DNA of 64,000 nucleotides from Salinicoccus sp. Bachu38 (GCF_038561955.2 NZ_CP138333.2:2170001-2234000); one strand, 5' to 3'. Numbered from the stretch's first letter, positions 24,040 through 33,541 are shown. Translations and numbers: made by a program. Notes: generated by a model not told the origin, from the letters alone.

Positions 24040-25824
24040 TTAATGGTGTTTCCCAAGAAACTCGAGCATGGTCCTGTAGACGTTGATTTCATTTTCCTTC
24101 TTTGAAAAGCCGTGGCCTTCATCATCCAGCACGAGATAGTCGATTTCCCTGCCGGCATTCCTCAGCTCCTCCACAATCTGATCCGATTCCTCTTTCACGA
24201 CCCTTGGGTCCTTCGCGCCCTGGATGACGAGCATCGGCCTCGACATCTTACTGAGATAGGTGATCGGCGAATCTTTTTCGAACCGCTCCCTGTCCCTCTC
24301 CGGATCGCCGACCCAGCGTGTCATGATGGGCTTCCAGTGCTCCGGAACCGAATTGTAGAAAGTGAAGAGGTTGGAGACGCCGAATATATCGACGACCGCC
24401 CTGAAGTATTCCGGATGTCTCCCGTGAAGGAGCAGTGCCATATAACCACCATAGCTGCCGCCGACAAGGAAGAGCTTCTCGGGAGACGAGATGCCGTTAT
24501 CGAACAGCCATCTGATGCCTTCCACATTATCGAGGCGTGGGCCTTCGCCCCAATCCTGTTCGACGCGTTTTACAAATGAAGCGCCATATCCCGTGCTGCC
24601 TCTGAAATTCGGACAGAAGATGTTGTAGCCGCGGTTCAGGAGCATCTGGAACATGGCACGATAGAACTTGCGCTCAGCCGCCTGCGGCCCGCCATGGGGC
24701 CAGAAGACCGTGTATCCATTCCGGTTCTCCTCTTTTGCGCGGAACAGCAGCGCTTCGATCTCCATTCCGTCAAAGGACTTGTAGCTTACGGTTTCAGGCT
24801 CCACCATGTCTTTTGAAGTGACTCCAAGCACCCGGTTCTTTGTAAGGGAGGTCCACTTCTCAAGCTGGTACTTCCATATGTTGAACGGCTCGGTCGCACT
24901 CCCGGCAAGTGCGTAGAGGCTCCCTCCTTTCGTCACGGCAAGCTGCCTGATGGCATCGAAGGGCGTTTTTATCTCATCAGAGATATCATGGTTTAGATCA
25001 TAGTAATACAGCCTGTCCGCCACACCCTTCTCCGTTGTGATGTACAGCATGTTCGTATGACGGTTGAACTGCAGCCCAGACACCGATTCCTCACCGAAAT
25101 CCATCACTTTCGAAAATTGCTTCTCCGTCAGATTGTATTTTGCCAGATAGTCGTATTCACTCTCATAGTTGGTGCTGAACCAGACCTCGTCATCCTTTAT
25201 GAACGTCATGTCACCCACCGTGTGGACCACTTCCGGGTCGGGTGTAATGTATTCCATCCCGTCCTTCGTTCTGATGAATCCGAGGATGTAGGTATTTGCA
25301 CGCACCTGCATATGTGCGCTGTTTTCTTCATCAACTGAGACATCCGTCAAATATGTCGGTGCCTCCTCCCCTTCATGGATCAGACGTTCCTCGCCCGTCC
25401 CGATATCAAGGACTTTCGCATTCAGAAAGCTCGGATTCCCTTCAGAAGTGACATAGTAGACCTTCCTGCCGTCCTGGGACAGTTTGGAGAAGAAATACTT
25501 TTCATCCGGTTCCCCTGTAATCAGGGGCTTCGGCACACCCCCGTCCGGACCGGTGGCGTAAATCTGGAAATTCTCATCTCCATCATGATCATAGCCTGAA
25601 AGTACGAAGCGGCTGTGCGGATCGTATTTGATGAAATTTGCATTCTGGTCCTTCTGGGCAAACAGGTAGGGATACGTCTCGGGGGTATCCATCGCCCAAA
25701 TATTCACTTTGCCGTTGATGTTCGTCGTGAACAGAATACGCTTCTCGTCCGGACTCACGGTAAAGTTGTTGATGTTGTAGGATGTGAAAAACTGTTCTAC
25801 TGTCGGTTTCGGAAATTCAATCAT
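24040..25824 (-). CDS. S9 family prolyl oligopeptidase-like serine peptidase
   Basis: 594-residue cytoplasmic peptidase. An N-terminal beta-propeller (about residues 1-340) contains repeated blade motifs such as VSPDEKRILFTTN and LSQDGRKVYYVTS. The C-terminal alpha/beta-hydrolase domain has the oxyanion-region FWPHGGPQAA, the nucleophile GGSYGGYMA, Asp in GAKDPRV and His in DEGHGFSKKEN. The propeller restricts substrates to short peptides, typical of acylaminoacyl peptidase or YuxL-like members. The ATG follows AAAGGGGTC. It likely heads a transcript with the two small ORFs downstream. Confidence 0.88.
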   Translation of the reverse strand: MIEFPKPTVEQFFTSYNINNFTVSPDEKRILFTTNINGKVNIWAMDTPETYPYLFAQKDQNANFIKYDPHSRFVLSGYDHDGDENFQIYATGPDGGVPKPLITGEPDEKYFFSKLSQDGRKVYYVTSEGNPSFLNAKVLDIGTGEERLIHEGEEAPTYLTDVSVDEENSAHMQVRANTYILGFIRTKDGMEYITPDPEVVHTVGDMTFIKDDEVWFSTNYESEYDYLAKYNLTEKQFSKVMDFGEESVSGLQFNRHTNMLYITTEKGVADRLYYYDLNHDISDEIKTPFDAIRQLAVTKGGSLYALAGSATEPFNIWKYQLEKWTSLTKNRVLGVTSKDMVEPETVSYKSFDGMEIEALLFRAKEENRNGYTVFWPHGGPQAAERKFYRAMFQMLLNRGYNIFCPNFRGSTGYGASFVKRVEQDWGEGPRLDNVEGIRWLFDNGISSPEKLFLVGGSYGGYMALLLHGRHPEYFRAVVDIFGVSNLFTFYNSVPEHWKPIMTRWVGDPERDRERFEKDSPITYLSKMSRPMLVIQGAKDPRVVKEESDQIVEELRNAGREIDYLVLDDEGHGFSKKENEINVYRTMLEFLGKHH

Positions 25825-25904
25825 TGGCCAGACCCCTTTTTGAAAAATTAACTTCTCCTACATTGTAGATTAAAATCATTTTTGTGACAATTTTGATAAA
25901 TCAC

Positions 25905-25980
25905 GAGGGGCTGGCTTCCGGTCCCCCCTCGCAGCAGGGAGGAAGGCGGGGTGAGCCGCCCCTTCCTACACCAGCCTCCC
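25905..25980. other. GC-rich foldable element (three-way junction candidate)
   Basis: Outer arms GAGGGGCTGG (25905-25914) and CCAGCCTCCC (25971-25980) pair over about nine positions. Inside, AGGAAGG (25940-25946) pairs with CCTTCCT (25961-25967) and extends to 10 of 12 pairs, and CCCT/AGGG makes a small second hairpin. The stretch is far richer in G+C than the flanking AT-rich DNA and contains no plausible ORF. It lies between the ptsG terminator and the S9 peptidase gene; direction of transcription, if any, is unclear. Confidence 0.45.
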
Positions 25981-25988
25981 CCGAAAGC

Positions 25989-26020
25989 AAAAAAGCAGCA
26001 TGCCCTTTGGCATGCTGCTT
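25989..26020 (-). terminator. Terminator of ptsG
   Basis: AAGCAGCATGCC / GGCATGCTGCTT 12-bp stem with an AAAG loop and TTTTTGC on the minus strand, 6 bp after the ptsG stop. Confidence 0.92.
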
Positions 26021-26026
26021 GGTCTA

Positions 26027-28066
26027 CTACTTGATATTGATGACGACGTCGTCATTTGTAACTGAACCGAGTTCCCTGGCAGCAATTTCTGTGCCGGCCG
26101 GTCCTGTAATGATGATTGGAGTGATGTCGCTCTTCGCGTTCTCCCTGATGTAGTCGAGGTCGACCTCCATCAATACGTCACCTTTTCTGATCTTGTCTCC
26201 GGCTGCAACTTTGAGGTCGAAGCCTTCGCCTTTCAGATTGACAGTATCGAGTCCGAAGTGGACGAGGAGTTCGAGTCCGCCTTCGTTCGTGAGTCCGAGT
26301 GCGTGTTTTGTCGGGAAGTCCGTAACGACTTCGCCGTCGAATGGTGCGCGGACGGTACCGCTTGTCGGCTTGACGGCCACACCATCGCCCATCATCTTCT
26401 CGCTGAAGACCTGGTCCGGCACTTCAGTAAGCTCGACTGCTTCACCTTCGATCGGGGAATAGATGTCCTTGTTGTCATCGTCCATCATCTGTGTTCCTTG
26501 GGCCTCTTCGACATTATCTTCCGTCGATTCCGTCACTGTCGCTTCGGCCGGCGAAGTGATTTCACCATCGATGATCCTCTGCATGTCATTTCTGATCTGA
26601 TCGGACTTCGGTCCGAAGATGGCCTGCATGTTCTTGCCGACCTTCATGACCCCGGAGGCACCAAGGGCTTTCAATTCTGCTTCATCGACGGCGGCGGTGT
26701 CATTGACTTCCACACGGAGACGTGTGATGCAGGCGTCGAGATGCTTGATGTTTTCTTCCCCACCCATCGCTGTGAGCACATTGAACGGCAGTTCCTGTGC
26801 TGTGGATGTGGATACTTCTGCACTTTCGTCTTCACGTCCCGGCGTCTTAAGGTTCAATGCCTGGATGAGCACCCTGAACACGACATAGTAGATGATTGCG
26901 TAGACGACACCTACGACAAGCACCCACCACCATTCCGTACGGTTCTGAAGAATACCGAACAGGAAGAAGTCGATGAATCCGCCCGAGAATGTATAACCGA
27001 GGTTCACATCAAGCAGGTAGAGAATCAGGAAGCTCAGGCCATCGAGCAGTGCGTGGATGACATAGAGCAGTGGTGCAACGAACAGGAATGAGAATTCCAG
27101 CGGCTCAGTGATGCCTGTCAGGAAGCTTGTCAGTGCTGCAGATATCATGATGCCGGCAACGTACTTTTTGCGTTCAGGGCGTGCGGCATGGTACATCGCC
27201 AGTGCCGCAGCCGGCAGACCGAACATCATGACCGGGAATTCACCCTGCATGAAGTTGCCGGCAGTCAGTTCGACGCCGTCACGCAGCTGGGCGAAGAAGA
27301 TGTTCAGGTCGCCACGCACGATTTCTCCGGCTGCATTCGTATACGTACCGAATTCAAACCAGAATGGTGCGTGGAATATGTGGTGCAGTCCGAATGGAAT
27401 GAGCAGGCGTTTGATCGTACCGAATGCAAATACGCCGATTGCCGTATTTTCCTCCATCAGCCAGAGTGAGACTTCGTTCATCCCACTTTGGATCGGCGGC
27501 CAGATGACGAACATCGCCAGACCGATTATGAATGAGAATACCGCTGTCACAATCGGCACAAATCGCTTCCCTGCAAAGAACCCAAGGAAGTCGGGCAGAT
27601 TGATGTTGTAGTATCTGTTGTAGGCCCAGGCAGCGATGACACCGATGATGATACCACCGAATACACCCGTCTGGATTGTCGGGATGCCGAGCACGTTGGC
27701 ATAGGCAGGGTCTTCCGCTGCCATTTCCGGTGTCACTCCGGCAATCTGTCCCATTGTAACGTTCATGATCATGTAACCGACGAAGGCTGCAACGGCTGCA
27801 ACACCGTCACCTCTCGCGAGTCCCACGGCTACACCGAGTGCGAACAGCAGGGCCAGGTTGTCGAAGACGACGCCACCAGCCGCCTGGAGCATATCGGATA
27901 GGGCGACGAGCCAGCCGGCTTCAAGGAATGGAAGCCAGTCGACCATTGCTTCAGTCTGCATTGCGGCACCGATACCGAGCATGAGGCCGGCAGCAGGCAG
28001 GATCGCAACCGGGAGCATCAATGCTTTACCGATGCGCTGCAGCTGTCCAAAAAGCTTTTTGAACAT
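26027..28066 (-). CDS. ptsG: PTS glucose-specific permease EIICBA
   Basis: 679-residue three-domain sugar permease. The EIIC membrane domain (about residues 1-410) has [16 protein letters not shown] and [14 protein letters not shown] (about 435-520) has the phosphorylated Cys in [14 protein letters not shown] (about 545-670) has the phosphorylated His in [12 protein letters not shown]. It imports and phosphorylates glucose using HPr-phosphate. GlcT is encoded just upstream, and a RAT/terminator switch lies in the leader, so expression should depend on glucose. A terminator follows. Confidence 0.95.
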   Translation of the reverse strand: MFKKLFGQLQRIGKALMLPVAILPAAGLMLGIGAAMQTEAMVDWLPFLEAGWLVALSDMLQAAGGVVFDNLALLFALGVAVGLARGDGVAAVAAFVGYMIMNVTMGQIAGVTPEMAAEDPAYANVLGIPTIQTGVFGGIIIGVIAAWAYNRYYNINLPDFLGFFAGKRFVPIVTAVFSFIIGLAMFVIWPPIQSGMNEVSLWLMEENTAIGVFAFGTIKRLLIPFGLHHIFHAPFWFEFGTYTNAAGEIVRGDLNIFFAQLRDGVELTAGNFMQGEFPVMMFGLPAAALAMYHAARPERKKYVAGIMISAALTSFLTGITEPLEFSFLFVAPLLYVIHALLDGLSFLILYLLDVNLGYTFSGGFIDFFLFGILQNRTEWWWVLVVGVVYAIIYYVVFRVLIQALNLKTPGREDESAEVSTSTAQELPFNVLTAMGGEENIKHLDACITRLRVEVNDTAAVDEAELKALGASGVMKVGKNMQAIFGPKSDQIRNDMQRIIDGEITSPAEATVTESTEDNVEEAQGTQMMDDDNKDIYSPIEGEAVELTEVPDQVFSEKMMGDGVAVKPTSGTVRAPFDGEVVTDFPTKHALGLTNEGGLELLVHFGLDTVNLKGEGFDLKVAAGDKIRKGDVLMEVDLDYIRENAKSDITPIIITGPAGTEIAARELGSVTNDDVVINIK

Positions 28067-28114
28067 AATTATTTCCTCCTAGTATGAATATTATTGTTTC
28101 ATGAAGAATCCACA

Positions 28115-28176
28115 GAAAAAAGGGCATGAGGATACAGGGATAGTTAAATAAACTATTCCTATAAACTCATGCCCTT
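28115..28176 (-). terminator. Leader terminator of ptsG, antitermination target
   Basis: Long hairpin: outer arms AAGGGCATGAG / CTCATGCCCTT and inner arms AGGAATAGTT / AACTATCCCT (one mismatch), ending in TTTTTTCTG on the minus strand. Its 5' arm overlaps the RAT sequence. Confidence 0.85.
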
Positions 28177-28188
28177 CCGGTAACACGT
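28159..28188 (-). promoter_or_regulatory. RAT site for GlcT antitermination
   Basis: Directly after the glcT stop codon the transcript reads ACGTGTTACCGGAAGGGCAT then GAG. ACGTGTTAC and GGCATGAG match the Bacillus subtilis ptsG RAT as I remember it. RAT folding and terminator folding are mutually exclusive because they share GGGCATGAG. Confidence 0.75.
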
Positions 28189-29016
28189 CTATTTAGAATA
28201 ATGCTTGAAATGCTGTATGTGCATCGTAAGATAGACGACCTCCGAGTCGTACACCTTGCGCTGCAATTTGTTCTGTATCATCTTCACGATTTTTACAGAT
28301 ATATTATAGCACACGGGATATTCCGCTTTCAATAGTGAATCGAAAGCATCCTGCGCCGGCACACTCTCATCATTCATCACCCGCTGGACACAGAAGCTGA
28401 TATGGCGCACGAAGCGGTCATACTGTATGGAGGACTGGTCGATTGTCGTATCGAGCCCCTGTTCGATGATGACGATCGCCTGATGGACGACTTCCGACAA
28501 TACATTCATATCCCGGAGCGAGCGGTTGTATATGGAAGAATGTACATGGAGGGCGATGAAGCCGACTTCCGCCTCCGGGAGGTGGATGCCATATTTCCTG
28601 TTGAACATCTCCACGACCGCTTCGGCGATGCGGAACTCCTTCGGATAGAGCGCCTTCGTCTCATTGACGAACGGGTTGCTGATGTCGATGCCCTCTTCCA
28701 GCCGCTTCATGGCAAACAGCAGATGGTCCGTCAGCGACAGCAGGATTCTGTTGTTGATGTCTTCCGTCGTCATATCATCAATCAGCTCGATGGCTTCGAG
28801 CGTCGACTGGAACAGTTTTTCATCCGCCATGGTCAGGAGCGTCTGGTACCTGCTCGTATCCTGCTGGCCTTCAAGCTTGTATACCTTGTCCGCTTCTTCG
28901 ATTTCGAGCGTATCGCCCTGTTTCCTGCCGAAACCGATTCCGCGCCCAATCAGCACGACTTCTTCAAATTCATCTTTCCCGATCACAACATTATTGTTCA
29001 GTGCCTTTTCAATCAT
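28189..29016 (-). CDS. glcT: GlcT transcription antiterminator (BglG family)
   Basis: 275-residue RNA-binding antiterminator. The N-terminal CAT domain (KALNNNVVIGKDEFEEVVLI, then GRGIGFGRKQG) binds the RAT RNA; PRD1 (about residues 65-170, with His in SLTDHLLFA and in ALHVHSS) and PRD2 (about 175-275) receive PTS phosphates. I choose the ATG at 29016; an in-frame TTG at 29022 has a slightly better spaced GGGA and cannot be excluded. It lies immediately upstream of ptsG and its RAT leader, so the pair forms the glucose switch seen in B. subtilis and S. carnosus. Confidence 0.93.
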   Translation of the reverse strand: MIEKALNNNVVIGKDEFEEVVLIGRGIGFGRKQGDTLEIEEADKVYKLEGQQDTSRYQTLLTMADEKLFQSTLEAIELIDDMTTEDINNRILLSLTDHLLFAMKRLEEGIDISNPFVNETKALYPKEFRIAEAVVEMFNRKYGIHLPEAEVGFIALHVHSSIYNRSLRDMNVLSEVVHQAIVIIEQGLDTTIDQSSIQYDRFVRHISFCVQRVMNDESVPAQDAFDSLLKAEYPVCYNISVKIVKMIQNKLQRKVYDSEVVYLTMHIQHFKHYSK

Positions 29017-29098
29017 TACCAAGTGAATATCCCACTTTCCTCATCTGCTACCCCAAATGTTATAGCAGCACCCACCTGGAAGCAAGAGACACGACTGA

Positions 29099-29123
29099 AT
29101 AAAAAACCGCAATCATCGGTTTT
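29099..29123 (-). terminator. Terminator of M20 amidohydrolase gene
   Basis: AAAACCG / CGGTTTT stem with a 7-base loop and TTTTTTATTC on the minus strand. Confidence 0.8.
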
Positions 29124-29127
29124 CTTT

Positions 29128-30291
29128 CTAATGCGCTTTTGTAGCGAAGTTGACCAGTGCCCGGATGCCCGTTTCCATACTCTTTTCGGAGAATATGATT
29201 TCAGGACTGTGGAGTGAATATCCGCTCTTCTCCTCCTCCTTCATCCTAGTGCCGACGCGGAAGGCGGCACCGACATAATCCTGCATGTAGAATGCAAAAT
29301 CCTCGGAACCCATGGATGGCTCCTTGAGCTCGTGGAATTTCACATCGTCACCACTGTTGATGAAATCATCCACGAGTTCCGGATTATTGATGACCGGCGG
29401 GCAGTAGCGGCTGAATTCGACGTGGCACCCGGCATCTGCCATCTTCATCAGGCCGCTTGTGTAGTTCTCGATCATCTCCTGTGCCAGTTCAAGCGACTTC
29501 TCGGAGAAGCTGCGAATCGTCCCGCCAAACTTGCATTCATCCGGGATGACATTATTCTTCTCTCCGGCATGGATCTGTCCGACTGTGATGACGACGGGCG
29601 TCGCCGGATTATTGAAGCGTGACGCGACCCCCTGCATGAACTGGATGATGTTCGTCGCAAGGTACACCGGATCCGCCGTCTTTTCCGGGTGGGCGGCGTG
29701 GCCGCCCTTCACCTTCAGTGTAACATCGAAACCGATGGACCCCGCCATCATTTCGTCTTCCCTGTATCCAACGAGACCTTCCTCAAGGTTCGGCCATGTA
29801 TGATACATGATCATCTTGTCTATCGGCACCTCGAGACGTTTCAGCTCTTCTTTGATATATTCGGCGCCACCCAGCACTTCTTCAGCAGGCTGGAAGATGA
29901 AGACGAGGTTATATTTGAGATCATCATAAAGGTCATCGATCACCTTGGCAAAGCCGTAGATGATGCTTGTATGGATATCGTGGCCGCATGCATGCATGAC
30001 CCCTTCGTTTTCCGACTTGAAATCAAGGTCCGTCTGCTCGGTGATCGGTAGTGCGTCCATATCCGCACGCACGCCGATATATTCATAGCTCGGATCCTTC
30101 TCGAGCATGCCGATCAGACCCGTCTTCTCCGACAGCTCATAAAATTCGATGCGCGTATCTTCGAGTCCATTTGCGACAAGCTTCGTCGTCTCATATTCCT
30201 CAAAACTGAGTTCCGGCGCCTGATGGAGCCTTCTCCTGAAATTGGTCACGTGCTTCATGTGCTTGCCGATTGCATCGTCTTTTGCAGTCAT
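29128..30291 (-). CDS. M20D family amidohydrolase
   Basis: 387-residue zinc hydrolase paralogous to the one at 6725. Metal-site residues: Asp in GVRADMDAL, and Cys102, His104 and His107 in HACGHDIHTS; catalytic Glu pair in FQPAEEVLGG; dimerisation-domain segment KGGHAAHPEKTADP and C-terminal MGSEDFAFYM, typical of N-acetyldiaminopimelate deacetylase and aminoacylase relatives. The ATG at 30291 has AAGGTGG 8 bp upstream; the longer frame to 30330 lacks a ribosome site. It is monocistronic and divergent from hxlR. Substrate not determinable; dapL-type lysine genes are not nearby. Confidence 0.86.
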   Translation of the reverse strand: MTAKDDAIGKHMKHVTNFRRRLHQAPELSFEEYETTKLVANGLEDTRIEFYELSEKTGLIGMLEKDPSYEYIGVRADMDALPITEQTDLDFKSENEGVMHACGHDIHTSIIYGFAKVIDDLYDDLKYNLVFIFQPAEEVLGGAEYIKEELKRLEVPIDKMIMYHTWPNLEEGLVGYREDEMMAGSIGFDVTLKVKGGHAAHPEKTADPVYLATNIIQFMQGVASRFNNPATPVVITVGQIHAGEKNNVIPDECKFGGTIRSFSEKSLELAQEMIENYTSGLMKMADAGCHVEFSRYCPPVINNPELVDDFINSGDDVKFHELKEPSMGSEDFAFYMQDYVGAAFRVGTRMKEEEKSGYSLHSPEIIFSEKSMETGIRALVNFATKAH

Positions 30292-30357
30292 TGAATATCC
30301 ACCTTCTTCATTTATATTTAGTCCGTCCATAAAATGGTATACATATAATGTTTAGCC

Positions 30358-30387
30358 GATTCAGAAGTACTTAAACGCCCCTGAATC
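30358..30387. promoter_or_regulatory. Inverted repeat in divergent intergenic region
   Basis: GATTCAG-N16-CTGAATC with AAGTACTT in the middle, between the M20 gene and hxlR. It could be a regulator site for either gene. Confidence 0.35.
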
Positions 30388-30417
30388 ATTTTATATCTGG
30401 GCGATGCTTTCAAACAT

Positions 30418-30447
30418 TTGTAATATGGAGGAAAAAAGAGGTATACT
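30418..30447 (+). promoter_or_regulatory. Promoter of HxlR regulator gene
   Basis: TTGTAA (30418-30423), 18-bp spacer, TATACT (30442-30447), 20 bp before the GAGGAG site and ATG at 30468. Confidence 0.55.
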
Positions 30448-30467
30448 GTTTCTCGAGGAGTGATGAT

Positions 30468-30788
30468 ATGGATTATTCGATCTGTCCCAAATTTGAAAAC
30501 GCCATGGGTGTTCTCGGCCAGAGGTGGACAGGGCTCATCATCCATCAGCTAATGGATGGACCTAAACGTTTCTGCAACCTTGAATCGTCCATGGGCGTCA
30601 GTGGCCGTGTCCTTTCGGAGCGTTTGAAAACGCTCGAAAAAGAAAACATCGTCAAGCGTGAAGTCTACCCGGAAACCCCGGTCAGAATAGAGTATATGCT
30701 TACCGACAAAGGCAAGGCAATGGAGCCTTTCATGAATGAACTCCAGAAGTGGGCAGAGGAATGGTTCGAAGTTCCCCAGAATGCCTGA
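30468..30788 (+). CDS. HxlR family transcriptional regulator
   Basis: 106-residue winged-helix protein. Cys6 in SICPKFE corresponds to the redox- or electrophile-sensing Cys6 of YodB/HypR-type HxlR proteins; the core VLGQRWTGLIIHQLMDGPKRF and SGRVLSERLKTLEKENIVKR form the HTH. It probably senses thiol-reactive compounds. A perfect palindromic terminator follows. Its target is uncertain, either the divergent amidohydrolase or itself. Confidence 0.9.
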   Translation: MDYSICPKFENAMGVLGQRWTGLIIHQLMDGPKRFCNLESSMGVSGRVLSERLKTLEKENIVKREVYPETPVRIEYMLTDKGKAMEPFMNELQKWAEEWFEVPQNA

Positions 30789-30806
30789 TGCCTTGTGGCC
30801 TTCAAC

Positions 30807-30844
30807 AAAAACAGCGTGTGTCCAATTGGACACACGCTGTTTTT
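30807..30844. terminator. Palindromic bidirectional terminator
   Basis: Perfect palindrome over 38 bp centred on AATT (core AGCGTGTGTCCAATTGGACA) with A and T runs at the ends. The last base overlaps the stop codon of the leftward transporter gene. Confidence 0.93.
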
Positions 30845-32283
30845 TATGGCCATAGACCGAAAAAATTCCAGAATGTAAACGCGACAAGGATTGTGGCGAG
30901 GGCACTGATGACCGTGATGACGATGCCCGGCTTCACAAGGTCCTTCTGCCTGATGCGCCCCTCATTGTAGATGATAACGTTCGGCATCGACTGGATGGCC
31001 AGGATGAAGCCGAACAGCAGGGTGATGGATGTAACGAAAGTCATCATGACCGGATTGAGGCCCACTTCGACTGAAATCGTGATGATGATCGGCACAAGTG
31101 TGACGACGGCAGTCGAGATATTGGTGACGACCATATGATAGAGCTGCGAGATGATGATCACCGTCACCATCGCGACCCAGGGGTTCGAGAACAGCTGGAT
31201 GAGGGTGTCCGTGAGCAGGGCGTCCGTCAGGACATCCAGCGCACCGGATTCGGTCAGGGCATAGCCGAGTGACAGTGACGCGCCGATCAGCAGGATGAGG
31301 TCGAAATTGATGTTGACGACCTCCTTCCATTTTACGAATCCGATCTTCGGCAGTGTAATCAGGACGACCGCAAGCATCGCCGGGATGACCGGATGGAAGC
31401 CATGCACGGACTCGAGTGTCCACAATACGACCGTGAGGATGAGCACGGCGATGCATTTCCATTCGGCCCCGGACAGTTCCCCGAATTCCTTGTAGGAGGT
31501 TTCCATCTCTTTATGTAATGACTCCGTATCCACTTCTTCCGGCGGATAGAACCACAGCAGGACGAACGGAATGACGATCGTCAGTATCACCCACAGCGGC
31601 AGGGCGTAGAGGAACCATTGGAGATAGGTGATGCTGTACTCCGTATAGGTGTTCAGCAGCTCGACTGCAAGTATGTTGCTGACGGCGCCGGTCAGTACAC
31701 CGACGGCACTGAGATTGGTGGCGAAAGCGATGCCGACCATGATCAGCTTGTTGTAGTTCGATGTCTCCCCCGCGCCGATGCTGTCCACCACCCGCGTCGC
31801 CAATGGCAACAGGAGCGTGGCCCGTACACTGTTGGTCGGGATGAAGAATGCAAGGAACTGGATCAGCACGAATATTCCGATGAAGAGCCTTCTGAGCGAG
31901 GTTCCGAGCCTATAGACGAGGCCATATGAAATCCTCGGAATCAGCGTCGTCTGGCTGACCCCCTGGACAAGCATGACTCCGGCGACCACGAGGAAGACGG
32001 CCGGCGAGGAGAACCCGGAGAGCATGACATCGATGCTTACGGTCTGCAGCATGACAAGCAGGACCATGATGACCATCGACGTCATGCCGAAAGGGATCGG
32101 TTCGAAAGCCCATAGTATGAGGCCAAGCAGCAGAATCGACAGGGCACTGCCTGCCGTCCAGCTGACATCCGGAGTGAGGGCGGCATAGACCAGTGAAACG
32201 AGGAACACGGCAGCCGCTATCGACAATATGATATTCTGGCGGGTGATGACGGATTCCGTCAAAAATTTATGACCGTTTTTCAC
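30844..32283 (-). CDS. DASS/SLC13 family anion transporter
   Basis: 479-residue secondary transporter with about 11-12 helices. Family motifs include the Na/substrate site NSVRATLLLP, ATNLSAVGVLTGAVSNILAV and a second repeat with VTNISTAVVTL and IQSMPNVIIY. It imports dicarboxylates, citrate or similar anions with sodium. Start is GTG at 32283 with GAGAT upstream, 18 bp after the MFS gene stop, so both are co-transcribed. It is a paralogue of the gene at 43578; substrate not identifiable. Confidence 0.88.
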   Translation of the reverse strand: MKNGHKFLTESVITRQNIILSIAAAVFLVSLVYAALTPDVSWTAGSALSILLLGLILWAFEPIPFGMTSMVIMVLLVMLQTVSIDVMLSGFSSPAVFLVVAGVMLVQGVSQTTLIPRISYGLVYRLGTSLRRLFIGIFVLIQFLAFFIPTNSVRATLLLPLATRVVDSIGAGETSNYNKLIMVGIAFATNLSAVGVLTGAVSNILAVELLNTYTEYSITYLQWFLYALPLWVILTIVIPFVLLWFYPPEEVDTESLHKEMETSYKEFGELSGAEWKCIAVLILTVVLWTLESVHGFHPVIPAMLAVVLITLPKIGFVKWKEVVNINFDLILLIGASLSLGYALTESGALDVLTDALLTDTLIQLFSNPWVAMVTVIIISQLYHMVVTNISTAVVTLVPIIITISVEVGLNPVMMTFVTSITLLFGFILAIQSMPNVIIYNEGRIRQKDLVKPGIVITVISALATILVAFTFWNFFGLWP

Positions 32284-32301
32284 ATGATCATCTCTTTTTC
32301 G

Positions 32302-33489
32302 TCATTGATAGTTTTTAATGGATGATGCGTTTCTGCCCTCATGCCTGCCATATACCATGTAGTATACGATGGCGCCCGCCACCACAAGCAGGACCATTGA
32401 ACTGTACAGGCCGCTGTAGCCGAGGATCGGCACCAGCGTCCCAAGAATGTAGGAACCCACACCGAGGCCGAAGTCGAGGGCGATGAAATAGGTGGATGTC
32501 GCAAGCCCGACATTCTTTGCATCCGCCACCTTGATGCAGAGTGCCTGGGTGATCGACTGGAAGTTCCCGTATCCGAAGCCGAGCAGCACCCCTGACAGGA
32601 GCAGCATGAAGCCGGAAGTCGTCTGGCCGAGCACCAGATATCCGATGGCCAGCACGACAAACGCCGGATAGATGACGATGTTCGCCCCCTTCTGATCCAT
32701 GAGGCGTCCCGTCACGGGCCGTGTGATCAGTATGACGATGGCATAGACGAGAAAGAAGTAGCTCGAGGCGGCGACGAGATTCTGTTCTTCTGCAAACAGG
32801 GCGATGAAGGAGAGCACCGTCGAATACGTCATGCAGATGATCAGCACCACAATGCCGATCGGCATGGCGTTCCTGTCGATCCATTCAAATTTCGGCTTCG
32901 GCTCTTTTGAGAGGTCGATCGTCGTGTTGTCGGTCCTGATGAAGATGGTGAACACGCTGGCGATCAGGACGAGTGTGAACACGATCAGAAACAGCATCTG
33001 ATAGCTGATATGCTGGAGCAGGAAGAAGGCCATGAAGGGTCCGAGGGCCGTCGCCATGACGAAACTCAGGCTGAAGTAGCTGATTCCTTCCCCCCTGCGC
33101 GATCTGGGCAGGGCGAGTGCTGCAATCGTGCCGACCGCCGTCGTCGCAACTCCGTTGGCCAGTCCGTTGAAGAAGCGGACGATCAGCAGCAGCTGAAGAT
33201 TGCCGGCGACAAAATACAGGCCATAGGTGACGATGAACATGGCGGTACCGATATACATGATCTTTTTGGCGCCCATCAGGCTCAGCTGATGCCCGGTCAG
33301 CACCCTGCCGATCAGCGATCCAACGATGAAGATGCCGGCGACCAGTCCGGCAGTACTGGTCGACACGCCAAACTCATCCACTGCGTAGCCACTGATTGTG
33401 ACCATCAGCAGGAACATCGCAAGCATGATGAAGAAGTTGAATATGAATACAATGATAAAATCCTTCGTCCAGAGACGTTCTCTATCCAT
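32302..33489 (-). CDS. Major facilitator superfamily transporter
   Basis: 395-residue, 12-helix MFS protein. The loop 2-3 motif appears as LTGHQLSLMGAKK, with motif A-like GRLMDQKGAN in the second half. Family position resembles drug- or small-molecule exporters of the YfcJ/arabinose-efflux type, but the substrate cannot be stated. AAGGAA precedes the ATG. An extended -10 and a palindrome lie just upstream. Confidence 0.87.
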   Translation of the reverse strand: MDRERLWTKDFIIVFIFNFFIMLAMFLLMVTISGYAVDEFGVSTSTAGLVAGIFIVGSLIGRVLTGHQLSLMGAKKIMYIGTAMFIVTYGLYFVAGNLQLLLIVRFFNGLANGVATTAVGTIAALALPRSRRGEGISYFSLSFVMATALGPFMAFFLLQHISYQMLFLIVFTLVLIASVFTIFIRTDNTTIDLSKEPKPKFEWIDRNAMPIGIVVLIICMTYSTVLSFIALFAEEQNLVAASSYFFLVYAIVILITRPVTGRLMDQKGANIVIYPAFVVLAIGYLVLGQTTSGFMLLLSGVLLGFGYGNFQSITQALCIKVADAKNVGLATSTYFIALDFGLGVGSYILGTLVPILGYSGLYSSMVLLVVAGAIVYYMVYGRHEGRNASSIKNYQ

Positions 33490-33521
33490 TTGACCATTCC
33501 TTAATATGTAAGACTCTTTGA

Positions 33522-33541
33522 ATATGATTAGTCATATCATA
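33522..33541 (-). promoter_or_regulatory. Extended -10 promoter and palindromic operator candidate of MFS-DASS operon
   Basis: Minus strand TGGTATGAT (TATGAT at 33536-33541) with no clear -35. The palindrome ATATGA-N4-TCATAT (33522-33537) overlaps the -10 and the expected start. Confidence 0.45.

Noticed and set aside
26258-27091. 277-codon plus-strand frame opposite ptsG
   Set aside because: Antisense shadow of the conserved EIIB/EIIA-coding region; no start signals.
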